Source: an uncultured Clostridia bacterium
Lineage (GTDB): Bacteria; Bacillota; Clostridia; TANB77; CAG-508
Direction of reading: 5' to 3'
Length of the DNA stretch: 14,466 nt
NCBI GenBank assembly: GCA_949118805.1
Contig: CASAUJ010000036.1
Location: forward strand, 1 to 14,466
In this document: positions 6,801 to 13,062 of the stretch, piece after piece
How positions within the stretch are numbered: the stretch's first letter is position 1
Layout: every line of letters starts with the position of its first letter
Position numbers and translations under genes: made by a program
The notes under the pieces: model-generated
The model's database searches: none
What the model was told of the DNA's origin: nothing
Seen by the model: the letters and a program-made list of their open reading frames with translations, nothing else

Positions 6801-7346
6801 ATGACGAATCTTGAAAAAATAGACTTTGCAGTTTTAACTACATTGGGAGCTCATCCTGATTATTCGGAAATTATGACAGAAATATTAACTAAAAAATTAT
6901 TAGATAAAGACCCTTTTGTAACCGCTAAATATTTTTCTAGAGCGAATGATGCAAGAGCCCATATGATGGAAGTTAGTGACCTAGATTTACTTTCAGAAGT
7001 GATAAAAAATGCGGTAAAAACATCTTTCTTATTAGAACAAAAAGGAATAGCAACAACTGGAGATGTTAACTATTTAGAGGGAGAAAAAGATAGTACCCTT
7101 TTTGGCTCAACTGCTTGTAAATGGATAAGTAATGAATTAGAAAAATATCCCAAAAAAAGTTTGGATGATATTTTAGAAAGACATCCTGAAATTTTACCTA
7201 TTTTAGTATCAGTATTTGAAGAAACCAGATATGGAACTGGTTCTGTGATTTCAAAAGAAGAATTAGACAACCCTAGTTTAACTCACTCTCTTTTTTCTGT
7301 GTTAAATCGAATTGAGAATGATATTCATTCTTATACAGAGGCATAG
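6801..7346 (+). CDS. Hypothetical protein of unknown function (181 aa)
   Basis: I do not recognise this protein. It has 181 residues, no signal peptide and no membrane segment, and reads as a soluble, mostly helical, acidic cytoplasmic protein. Visible features are KIDFAVLTTLGAHPDYSEIM at the start, a central KGIATTGDVNYLEGEKDSTLFGS, and LERHPEILPILVSVFEETRYGTGSV towards the end; none matches a motif I know. ATG 6801 is well supported by AGGAGGG 7 nt upstream (6787-6793). It is a separate transcription unit with a candidate promoter and a weak A/T terminator. In Bacillus, ricA (ymcA) lies between miaB and cotE; this protein does not resemble RicA. Its position invites a role in sporulation, but nothing in the sequence shows this. 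Confidence 0.75.
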   Translation: MTNLEKIDFAVLTTLGAHPDYSEIMTEILTKKLLDKDPFVTAKYFSRANDARAHMMEVSDLDLLSEVIKNAVKTSFLLEQKGIATTGDVNYLEGEKDSTLFGSTACKWISNELEKYPKKSLDDILERHPEILPILVSVFEETRYGTGSVISKEELDNPSLTHSLFSVLNRIENDIHSYTEA

Positions 7347-7351
7347 TAATT

Positions 7352-7379
7352 AAAATATAAGCGAAAACCTATATTTTTT
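7352..7379 (+). terminator. Possible weak A/T-rich terminator
   Basis: AAAATATA (7352-7359) pairs with TATATTTT (7370-7377), followed by TT. The stem has almost no G-C pairs, so efficiency is doubtful. Confidence 0.4.
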
Positions 7380-7385
7380 AATGAA

Positions 7386-7414
7386 TTGGCAATCAGACTC
7401 TAATTCGATATTAT
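7386..7414 (+). promoter_or_regulatory. Candidate SigA promoter of the coiled-coil gene
   Basis: TTGGCA (7386-7391, 5/6) and TATTAT (7409-7414, 5/6) are separated by 17 bp. A perfect TATAAT overlaps at 7412-7417 but would need a 20-bp spacer. The ribosome binding site GGAAAGGA follows at about 7427-7434. Confidence 0.55.
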
Positions 7415-7444
7415 AATAAACAAGTTGGAAAGGAAAATATAAGC

Positions 7445-8194
7445 ATGGAAAATCAATTATTCAATACAATTAAGGAATTGCAACAAAGAGAACAACGGTT
7501 AAAAAGTTTGGATGACCAAATAGAAAACGGGAGAAATGAAAATCAGAAATATCTTTTAGAAGAAAAGCAAAGAAGAGAAAATATACTTCGTTCACTAGTA
7601 CAGGAAAGTGAAGAAGAAGCAAAAAAATTATCTACATTATTTGACCAGAATGTAGTTTCTATTGCCCTTTCAGATTTGATAGAAGAATTGTCAAAATTAT
7701 CTGGAATTTCTATTTTAAATATGAAAATAAGTGTAGATTTTGAAAGTACTATTTATTGTGGCAGTGATGTTTCTTTTTCAAAAGACATGTTAGAAAATGC
7801 TAAATTAGAGTATTTTAGTGGAAAAAATTCAGCTAATAACACGGTTAGTATTCATATATTAGGCGATAATACTTTGGAAGAATATGAAGCTAATCAGCCT
7901 TTTTCTTATGAAATTACATATCCATTAAATTTAAGAGAGCCACAAGCGGATGGGAAAACTTTTTTTGAGCATTGTAGTTGTCACTATAACGGGCTAAGTT
8001 CTTATTCGGTACAAGTTGATAGGAGAATAGGAGATATTATTTGTCATATTGATATGGAAAAGGTAATTAGAGGCGATGAATACAATTGGAAACCTTCAAG
8101 TTTATTAATGACGGCTATTATGAATTGTGTCGAACAAGGAAAATATATTGATCCAACCATATCACCAAAAGAAAAACAAAAAGTGTTAAACTAG
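7445..8194 (+). CDS. Hypothetical protein with N-terminal coiled coil (249 aa)
   Basis: I do not recognise this protein. Residues about 5-72 are rich in Glu, Lys, Gln and Arg with heptad-like hydrophobics (IKELQQREQRLKSLDDQIEN and onwards), a likely coiled coil or long helix. Residues about 75-249 look like a compact soluble domain with alternating strands and helices; it contains FFEHCSCHYNGLSSYSVQVD with two close cysteines. There is no signal peptide or membrane segment. ATG 7445 has GGAAAGGA about 10 nt upstream. The gene lies between another unknown gene and cotE, has its own candidate promoter and ends at a strong terminator, so it is not co-transcribed with cotE. A structural or scaffold role would fit the coiled coil, but that is a guess. 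Confidence 0.75.
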   Translation: MENQLFNTIKELQQREQRLKSLDDQIENGRNENQKYLLEEKQRRENILRSLVQESEEEAKKLSTLFDQNVVSIALSDLIEELSKLSGISILNMKISVDFESTIYCGSDVSFSKDMLENAKLEYFSGKNSANNTVSIHILGDNTLEEYEANQPFSYEITYPLNLREPQADGKTFFEHCSCHYNGLSSYSVQVDRRIGDIICHIDMEKVIRGDEYNWKPSSLLMTAIMNCVEQGKYIDPTISPKEKQKVLN

Positions 8195-8198
8195 ATTT

Positions 8199-8228
8199 GA
8201 TATAAATAATTTTATTTATATCTTTTTC
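8199..8228 (+). terminator. Strong A/T-stem terminator upstream of cotE
   Basis: A perfect 10-bp stem GATATAAATA/TATTTATATC (8199-8208 with 8213-8222) has a 4-nt loop and is followed by TTTTTC. Confidence 0.8.
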
Positions 8229-8234
8229 TTTGTT

Positions 8235-8261
8235 CACTTTTTAAGGCTTTCGCATAGATTA
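8235..8261 (+). promoter_or_regulatory. Candidate mother-cell sigma (SigK/SigE-type) promoter of cotE
   Basis: CATAGATTA (8253-8261) fits the SigK -10 pattern CATANNNTA, and its first eight bases also resemble the SigE -10. A CAC at 8235-8237 could supply the SigK -35 AC, though the spacing of 15 is slightly short. No good SigA promoter is seen in this gap. Bacillus subtilis cotE is transcribed by SigE and SigK, so this fits the gene, but the -35 is weak. Confidence 0.45.
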
Positions 8262-8281
8262 TAAGTGAGAGGTGATAAAAA

Positions 8282-8815
8282 GTGGCATATAAAGAGATTG
8301 TAACGAAAGCAGTAATAGGAAAAGGGAAAAAATATTTTAAAAATAATTATAGTATTGAGTCCACTGATAACCCTACTACAGTATTAGGTTGCTGGGTAAT
8401 TAATCATAAATTTAAAGGTTATAAATCTGGCGATAAGATTGGAGTAGATGGTTCATTTGATGTAAACATTTGGTATTCTTATGAAAATGATTCTAAAACA
8501 ACTGTTGTAAACAAAAAATTTGACTATAATGATTTATTAAATGTGAAAACAAGAAATGATGTGGATTTGACTGGTGACACTGATATTATTGTACGTTCTT
8601 TAAAACAACCAACTTGTTCTAAAGTAAACATTTTAGAAAATGGTGTTATCAATTTTGATATAGAAAAAGAACTAGGTGTAGAAATTGTAGGAGAAACGAA
8701 AATGAAAATAGCGATTGAAGAAGAAGAAGATCCATGGGATGAGATAGATGATGAAGTAACAGAAGAAATAGAAAAAGAAATTGAGAATAGTGTAACAGAA
8801 GACTACATAAAATAA
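8282..8815 (+). CDS. cotE: Outer spore coat morphogenetic protein CotE
   Basis: A 177-residue homologue of CotE, which in Bacillus is made in the mother cell, forms a ring around the forespore and recruits outer coat proteins. Alignable blocks run through the whole length: YKEIVTKAVIGKGKK at the start; a VLGCWVINHKFKGYKSGDKI stretch; FDVNIWYSYENDSKT; LKQPTC; and VEIVGETKMKI before a strongly acidic tail (about 146-177). Length is close to the 181 residues of B. subtilis CotE, including the acidic C-terminus. The start is GTG 8282 with AGAGGTGA about 6 nt upstream; no in-frame ATG gives the conserved N-terminus. It is monocistronic between two terminators, with a sporulation-type -10 upstream. 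Its presence implies endospore formation, and the miaB neighbourhood supports the assignment. mutS, next to cotE in Bacillus, is absent here. Confidence 0.92.
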   Translation: MAYKEIVTKAVIGKGKKYFKNNYSIESTDNPTTVLGCWVINHKFKGYKSGDKIGVDGSFDVNIWYSYENDSKTTVVNKKFDYNDLLNVKTRNDVDLTGDTDIIVRSLKQPTCSKVNILENGVINFDIEKELGVEIVGETKMKIAIEEEEDPWDEIDDEVTEEIEKEIENSVTEDYIK

Positions 8816-8848
8816 AGTGTCAACCAAAAAGTGTTGACACTTCTTTGC
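8815..8848 (+). terminator. cotE terminator overlapping the rpsP promoter
   Basis: AAGTGTCAA (8815-8823) pairs perfectly with TTGACACTT (8834-8842), plus one inner C-G pair. A T-rich but interrupted tract follows. The descending arm contains the -35 of the next promoter. Confidence 0.75.
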
Positions 8849-8862
8849 TTTTGTGATATATT
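8834..8862 (+). promoter_or_regulatory. Strong SigA promoter of the rpsP-khpA operon
   Basis: TTGACA (8834-8839), a 17-bp spacer and TATATT (8857-8862, 5/6) are present, with TG at 8854-8855 making an extended -10. The -35 lies in the descending arm of the cotE terminator. Transcription would start near 8869, close to the GGAGGGA ribosome binding site. Confidence 0.8.
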
Positions 8863-8887
8863 GAATGAAGTGAAACGGAGGGATAAC

Positions 8888-9166
8888 ATGGCAGTTAAAT
8901 TGAGACTAAAAAGAATGGGGTCAAAAAAGAAACCTTTTTACCGTATTGTAGCAGCTGATTCAAGAAGTCCAAGGGATGGAAGATTTATTGAAAATGTTGG
9001 AACTTATAATCCAATAACAGAACCAGCAGAAGTAAAAATTGATGAAGAAATCGCTATGAAATGGCTAAAGGATGGAGCAATTCCTACTGATACAGTAAGA
9101 GATTTACTAAAAAAACAAGGTATCTTAGAAAAATTCCACCAAATGAGAATGAGTAAGAAAGCATAA
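8888..9166 (+). CDS. rpsP: 30S ribosomal protein S16 (bS16)
   Basis: A 92-residue small-subunit protein needed for 30S assembly. The bS16 signature is intact: MAVKLRLKRMGSKKKPFYRI followed by VAADSRSPRDGRFIENVGTYNP. The WLKDGAIPTDTVRDLLKKQG block also matches. The frame continues upstream to 8831, but ATG 8888 has CGGAGGGA about 5 nt before it and gives the standard N-terminus. It leads a two-gene operon with khpA, 2 nt downstream, from a strong promoter. In most Bacillota the operon continues with rimM, trmD and rplS; here it stops after khpA. Confidence 0.97.
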   Translation: MAVKLRLKRMGSKKKPFYRIVAADSRSPRDGRFIENVGTYNPITEPAEVKIDEEIAMKWLKDGAIPTDTVRDLLKKQGILEKFHQMRMSKKA

Positions 9167-9168
9167 TT

Positions 9169-9414
9169 ATGGATTTAGCAGCATTAACTTCTTATTTAGT
9201 AAAAAATTTAGTAAGAGAACCAGAAATGGTATCAGTAAAACAGTTCGATGATGAAGAGGACCTTATTACCATTCAAGTATTGGTTAGCAATGATGATATG
9301 GGAGCAGTAATAGGCGCAGGCGGAAAAATAGCAAATTCTATTCGTACAATTGTACAAGCTTCTGCTTCTATTCATTATCAGAAAAAAGTAAAAATTAATA
9401 TTGATTCTTTTTAG
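9169..9414 (+). CDS. khpA: KH-domain RNA-binding protein KhpA (YlqC)
   Basis: An 81-residue single KH-domain protein. KhpA binds RNA, often as a dimer or with KhpB/Jag, and affects cell size and division in streptococci and related bacteria. The KH GxxG loop is G49-A-G-G52 in AVIGAGGKIANSIRTIVQA, preceded by the ITIQVLVSNDDMG strand. The size is typical. The ATG lies 2 nt after the rpsP stop with only a weak purine stretch inside rpsP as ribosome binding site, so translation is probably coupled to rpsP. The rpsP-khpA pairing is widely conserved and supports the identity. A terminator overlaps its stop codon. Confidence 0.93.
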   Translation: MDLAALTSYLVKNLVREPEMVSVKQFDDEEDLITIQVLVSNDDMGAVIGAGGKIANSIRTIVQASASIHYQKKVKINIDSF

Positions 9415-9439
9415 AAGCGAGAAATTCGTTTCTTTTTTC
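9413..9439 (+). terminator. Terminator of the rpsP-khpA operon
   Basis: AGAAGCGA (9413-9420) pairs with TCGTTTCT (9426-9433), with one G-U pair and a 5-nt loop, followed by a T run. It begins within the khpA stop codon. Confidence 0.8.
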
Positions 9440-9468
9440 TTGTATAAAATACTACTTTATACTATAAT
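9440..9468 (+). promoter_or_regulatory. SigA-type promoter of the uppS-cdsA-rseP operon
   Basis: TATAAT (9463-9468) is a consensus -10, with TTGTAT (9440-9445) 17 bp upstream as a partial -35. It lies directly after the preceding terminator and 24 nt before the uppS start. Confidence 0.65.
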
Positions 9469-9492
9469 ATTAAATAGATAGTGAGGCATTAT

Positions 9493-10227
9493 ATGGATTA
9501 TAGAAAAATGAAAATACCACATCACGTTGGCATTATTGTAGATGGAAATGGAAGATGGGCAGAAGAACATGGAAAAAAAAGAAGTTATGGACACAAAATC
9601 GGGTCTGAAAATTTAGAAAAACTTAGTCGTTATATATTAAAGAAAACTGGAATCAAAGTATTAAGTGTTTATGTCTTTTCAACTGAAAATTTTAAAAGAA
9701 GTAAAGAAGAAGTCGATTATTTGATGAGTTTATTTACTAAAAAGTTTAAAAGAGACGCACAAAAATATCAAAAAGAAAATATCAAAGTGATATTTTCAGG
9801 TAGAAAAAATCCATTAAATGAAGAAGTATTAAAAACAATGGATGAAATTGCAGAAATGACGAAAAATAATACAGGAGGAATTTTAAACTTTTGTTTAAAC
9901 TATGGAGGACATGCTGAGATTATTGATGCAACAATTCAACTTGCTAAAGATTTGAAAGAAAACAAAATAACAGAACAAGATATAGATGAAGAATTATTTG
10001 CTCAATATCTTTATCAAAATTTGCCACCTATTGATTTCTTGATAAGAACCAGTGGTGAATATCGAATCAGTAATTTTATGTTGTGGCAAGCTTCTTATGC
10101 AGAATTTTATTTTCCAAAGACTTATTTTCCAGATTTTAATAATGAAGAATTTGATAAAGCGATTTTAGAATATACCAAAAGAGATAGAAGATTTGGAGGA
10201 ATTGATTATGAAAAAACGAATCATTAG
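9493..10227 (+). CDS. uppS: Isoprenyl transferase / undecaprenyl diphosphate synthase
   Basis: A 244-residue cis-prenyltransferase that condenses isopentenyl diphosphate units onto farnesyl diphosphate to give undecaprenyl diphosphate, the lipid carrier for peptidoglycan and other wall polymers. The catalytic Asp is D17 in IIVDGNGRW (14-22). The family blocks VYVFSTENFKRSKEEVDYLM and R185-T-S-G-E followed by RISNFMLWQASYAEFYF are intact. Length is normal. GTG 9481 is also in frame, but GTGAGG there serves as the ribosome binding site for ATG 9493. It heads an operon with cdsA, overlapping by 20 nt, and rseP. The upstream frr gene common in Bacilli is absent. Confidence 0.95.
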   Translation: MDYRKMKIPHHVGIIVDGNGRWAEEHGKKRSYGHKIGSENLEKLSRYILKKTGIKVLSVYVFSTENFKRSKEEVDYLMSLFTKKFKRDAQKYQKENIKVIFSGRKNPLNEEVLKTMDEIAEMTKNNTGGILNFCLNYGGHAEIIDATIQLAKDLKENKITEQDIDEELFAQYLYQNLPPIDFLIRTSGEYRISNFMLWQASYAEFYFPKTYFPDFNNEEFDKAILEYTKRDRRFGGIDYEKTNH

Positions 10228-11020
10228 TTCCGTTATAATGACTATTATTTTAGTCCCACTTTTTTTTAAGGGAGGAATTATATTTACTTTAGGTACTTAT
10301 TTGATATCCTTACTTGCATTAAAAGAATTTCTAGATATTAAAAGTACAAAAAAAGAATTACCAGAGTTTATTAATTTTATTAGCTATATGATGATGACTC
10401 TTTTAATATTCTTTAATGTTAGTGGAGAACATTCCAAAGAGATAGTAGCTTTGACAATGGATTTTAGAGTCATTTCAGGATTATTTTTAACCTTTTTAAT
10501 TCCTACTTTGTTATATCATGATAGAAGCAAATATAGTATTAATGATGCTTTTTATTTGATTGGTGGAATTTTCTTTTTAGGAACTTCTGTATCCTTGTTC
10601 ATTTTACTAAGAGAAAGAGAACTTTTATTATTGATTTACTTATTATTAATTACTATTGTTACTGATACTTATGCTTTTTTAACTGGGTTATTGATTGGAA
10701 AACATAAATTATTAGAAGAAGTATCTCCCAAAAAAACTTGGGAAGGAACAATAGGGGGAACCATATTTGCTGTTTTTGTAGCTGTTAGCTTTTACCATAC
10801 AGTGATTAATTTAGAAATCTCAATATGGAGTTTGGTTTTGATTACTACCTTTTTATCTTTTTTAGGTCAATTAGGAGATTTATTTTTTTCATCTATTAAA
10901 CGTTATTATGGAAAAAAAGATTTTTCTAATATTATTCCAGGGCATGGAGGAATATTAGACCGAATCGATAGCATTATTTTTGTAGTATTAGGCTATGTAT
11001 TTTTCATCAGCATTTTATAG
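10208..11020 (+). CDS. cdsA: Phosphatidate cytidylyltransferase (CDP-diglyceride synthase)
   Basis: A 270-residue integral membrane enzyme that converts phosphatidate and CTP to CDP-diacylglycerol, the precursor of phosphatidylglycerol and other phospholipids. Multiple hydrophobic segments fill the protein. The family signature is clear: SPKKTWEGTIGG (173-184), L222-G-D224 in LGDLFFSSIKR, and HGGILDRIDS (246-255) with D251 and D254. The frame opens at TTG 10193, but TTGGAGGA there is the ribosome binding site for ATG 10208. The start lies inside uppS (20-nt overlap), so translation is probably coupled. rseP follows 14 nt after the stop. Confidence 0.95.
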   Translation: MKKRIISSVIMTIILVPLFFKGGIIFTLGTYLISLLALKEFLDIKSTKKELPEFINFISYMMMTLLIFFNVSGEHSKEIVALTMDFRVISGLFLTFLIPTLLYHDRSKYSINDAFYLIGGIFFLGTSVSLFILLRERELLLLIYLLLITIVTDTYAFLTGLLIGKHKLLEEVSPKKTWEGTIGGTIFAVFVAVSFYHTVINLEISIWSLVLITTFLSFLGQLGDLFFSSIKRYYGKKDFSNIIPGHGGILDRIDSIIFVVLGYVFFISIL

Positions 11021-11034
11021 AAAAGAGGAATGAA

Positions 11035-12081
11035 ATGACAATCATATATTTTATTTTAATATTAGGAATTATTGTTTGTATTCATGAGTTTGGTCACTTT
11101 CTATTTGCAAAAAAAGCAGGAATTTATGTATATGAGTTTTCTATAGGAATGGGTCCAAGACTATTTAAATGGAATCGGAAAAATGACGAAACTGTATATT
11201 CTATCAGATTACTTCCAATCGGTGGATTTGTTCAAATGGCAGGAGAAGATTTAGACACAGATGAAAAATCTGAAATTCCAAAAGATAAGATGATGCAAAA
11301 TAAAAAATGGTATCAAAGATTTTTGACGATTGTAGCTGGAGTGATGTTTAATTTTATTCTCGCGATTATACTACTTTTTGTAATTGCTCTTATTCATGGT
11401 GCTCCTTATTTAGGAACTACAATTGGGGAAGTAGGAGAAAATAGCCCAGCTGCTGTAGCAGGTTTAGAAACAGGGGATAGAATAATCAAAGTAGGAAATA
11501 AAAAAGTAACAAACTCTGATATGCTAATGCTTGAACTTCAAGTTCAAAATGGAAAAGAAACTACTTTGGTTGTAGAAAAAAAAGATGGGAAAACAAGAAA
11601 AATTATAATGAGTCCTAAAAAAATAACAGTAGATGGAAAAGAAAGTTATCAATATGGATTTGCTTTAGAAACAAAAGCAGAAAAAGGAATTATAGGTGCT
11701 GTTAAATATGCATTTGGTAAAACAATTAGTTTAGTAGAACAGATGGTGCATATTATTGGATACTTATTTACAGGAAAACTTGCATTAAGTAGTTTAGCAG
11801 GACCAGTAGGAATTTTTCAAGTAGTAGGAGAAACTGCAAAAACAGGAATTTTAAATATGATTTACTTAATTGCTTTTATGAGTATCAATGTTGGATTTTT
11901 GAATTTACTTCCAATACCAGCGTTTGATGGAGGAAGATTACTATTTTTAATCATAGAAAAAATCAAACGAAGTCCTGTGAGTCCAAAACTAGAAAATGCA
12001 ATCCATTCCATTGGTTTTATTTTACTTATGATTTTAATGGTAGTAATTACTTATAACGATATTTTGCGATTATTTCATTAA
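11035..12081 (+). CDS. rseP: Site-2 protease, RseP/RasP family zinc metalloprotease
   Basis: A 348-residue intramembrane metalloprotease. Family members cut transmembrane substrates after a first cleavage, such as anti-sigma factors, signal-peptide remnants and FtsL. The zinc site HExxH is H17-E-F-G-H21 in the first membrane helix. A PDZ domain spans about 125-200 (GEVGENSPAAVAGLETGDRI). The third zinc ligand motif is NLLPIPAFDGG (290-300), with D298. Membrane helices at about 1-20, 95-120, 275-295 and 320-345 fit the family. AGAGGAA lies 6 nt before ATG 11035. It is the last gene of the uppS operon; dxr, which normally sits between cdsA and rseP in Bacillus, is missing, as is proS after it. 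Confidence 0.94.
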   Translation: MTIIYFILILGIIVCIHEFGHFLFAKKAGIYVYEFSIGMGPRLFKWNRKNDETVYSIRLLPIGGFVQMAGEDLDTDEKSEIPKDKMMQNKKWYQRFLTIVAGVMFNFILAIILLFVIALIHGAPYLGTTIGEVGENSPAAVAGLETGDRIIKVGNKKVTNSDMLMLELQVQNGKETTLVVEKKDGKTRKIIMSPKKITVDGKESYQYGFALETKAEKGIIGAVKYAFGKTISLVEQMVHIIGYLFTGKLALSSLAGPVGIFQVVGETAKTGILNMIYLIAFMSINVGFLNLLPIPAFDGGRLLFLIIEKIKRSPVSPKLENAIHSIGFILLMILMVVITYNDILRLFH

Positions 12082-12088
12082 AATACTT

Positions 12089-12120
12089 GACCTTCTCCTT
12101 AGGGAAAGGTCTATATTTTT
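12089..12120 (+). terminator. Terminator after rseP
   Basis: GACCTT-C-TCC (12089-12098) pairs with GGA-AAGGTC (12103-12111) with a single bulged C and a TTAG loop. The sequence TATATTTTT follows. The T tract is interrupted, so some read-through into the ABC operon is plausible. Confidence 0.65.
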
Positions 12121-12136
12121 ATAAAGGAGGGAGGAA

Positions 12137-12154
12137 ATGATATTTTTATATCAT
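12137..12154 (+). promoter_or_regulatory. Hairpin between Shine-Dalgarno and ATPase start codon
   Basis: ATGATAT (12137-12143) pairs perfectly with ATATCAT (12148-12154) around a TTTT loop. If folded it removes 18 nt between the strong ribosome binding site and ATG 12163, shortening the effective spacing from about 28 to about 10 nt. Confidence 0.5.
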
Positions 12155-12169
12155 GAAAAATTATGTTAA
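12137..12169 (+). CDS. Possible 10-codon leader peptide of the ABC transporter operon
   Basis: The strongest ribosome binding site in this region, AAAGGAGGGAGG (12124-12134), directly precedes ATG 12137. That ATG opens a 10-codon frame (MIFLYHEKLC) ending in TAA at 12167-12169. The stop lies just past the ATPase start at 12163, so the frames overlap as in translational coupling. No similar peptide is known to me, and the sequence gives no clue to an inducer. Confidence 0.4.
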   Translation: MIFLYHEKLC

Positions 12170-13062
12170 AAGTAGAAAATGTGACAAAATATTATGGGGA
12201 CTTTTTGGCAGTAGACAATCTATCATTTACTGTGAAACCTGGTGAAATATTTGGATTGTTAGGAGTAAATGGAGCCGGAAAAACTACCACCTTTAGAATG
12301 ATTATGGGACTTCTTGACCCTACTAAAGGAAATATTACATTAGATGGAAAAAAGATAGATTATGACATCACTGATAAGATTGGATTTTTAACAGAAGAAA
12401 GAAGTCTACTTTTAAAAATGACGGTGAAAGAACAATGTCTATTTTATGGAACATTAAAAGGAATGAAAAAAAAGGAAATAGAAAAAAGGCTAGATGAATT
12501 GTTAGAACGTTTTGAGATTCCCGAATATAAAGATAAAAAAATTAAAGAACTTTCTAAAGGAAATCAACAGAAAGTCCAATTTATTACAGCTATTTTGAAT
12601 GACCCAAAATTACTTATTTTAGACGAACCATTTAGTGGGTTAGACCCATTTAATATTGAACTTTTTAAACAGGAAATTGTAGAGATGTCTAATCGTGGAA
12701 GTATGATTATATTTTCATCACATAGAATGGAACACGTAGAATTATTCTGTAAAAAATTAGTGGTAATGCTAAAAGGAAAGTCTGTATTAGAAGGATATTT
12801 ATCAGATATAAAAGAACAATATCGTAAAAAAAATATTCTTATCAAAGGGGATGTAAAGAAAAAAGAATTGGAAGAAATAAAAGGTGTGGTAGAAGTAATA
12901 GAAAAAGCAGATGAATTTGAAGTGAAAATAGAGGAACAAAAAATTGCCTCAAAAGTTTTTGAAGTAATTTCTGGTCATAAAAAAATCACGAAATTTGTAG
13001 TAGAAGAACCATCTTTAAATGAAATTTTTGTAGCAAAAGTAGGTGAAAACTATGACAAGTAA
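12163..13062 (+). CDS. ABC transporter ATP-binding protein (NatA-like)
   Basis: A 299-residue ATPase subunit of an ABC-2-type exporter. The motifs are complete: Walker A G34-V-N-G-A-G-K40-T-T, signature LSKGNQQ starting at L130 (usual LSGGQ, here SKGNQ as in NatA-like ATPases), Walker B LLILD154-E155-P, and H-loop H187 in SSHRME. A C-terminal DUF4162-like domain follows from about residue 215. It energises the membrane protein encoded next, whose start lies inside this gene. The NatAB pair in Bacillus exports sodium, but homologues move other substrates, so the cargo is unknown. ATG 12163 is required by the conserved N-terminus (MLKVENVTKYYGDF) and lies unusually far from its ribosome binding site, with a small ORF and a hairpin in between. 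Confidence 0.9.
   Translation: MLKVENVTKYYGDFLAVDNLSFTVKPGEIFGLLGVNGAGKTTTFRMIMGLLDPTKGNITLDGKKIDYDITDKIGFLTEERSLLLKMTVKEQCLFYGTLKGMKKKEIEKRLDELLERFEIPEYKDKKIKELSKGNQQKVQFITAILNDPKLLILDEPFSGLDPFNIELFKQEIVEMSNRGSMIIFSSHRMEHVELFCKKLVVMLKGKSVLEGYLSDIKEQYRKKNILIKGDVKKKELEEIKGVVEVIEKADEFEVKIEEQKIASKVFEVISGHKKITKFVVEEPSLNEIFVAKVGENYDK

Noticed and set aside
10193..10195. TTG as an earlier start for cdsA
   Set aside because: The bases TTGGAGGA form the ribosome binding site of ATG 10208.
12087..12117. TTGACC plus TATATT as a promoter for the ABC operon
   Set aside because: The spacer is 19 bp and the start would fall inside the ribosome binding site; read-through from rseP is equally likely.
12564..12845. 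Antisense open frames, e.g. inside the ATPase, permease and miaB genes
   Set aside because: Each lies opposite a well-supported gene, shows no recognisable domain and is explained by A/T-rich reverse-strand openness.
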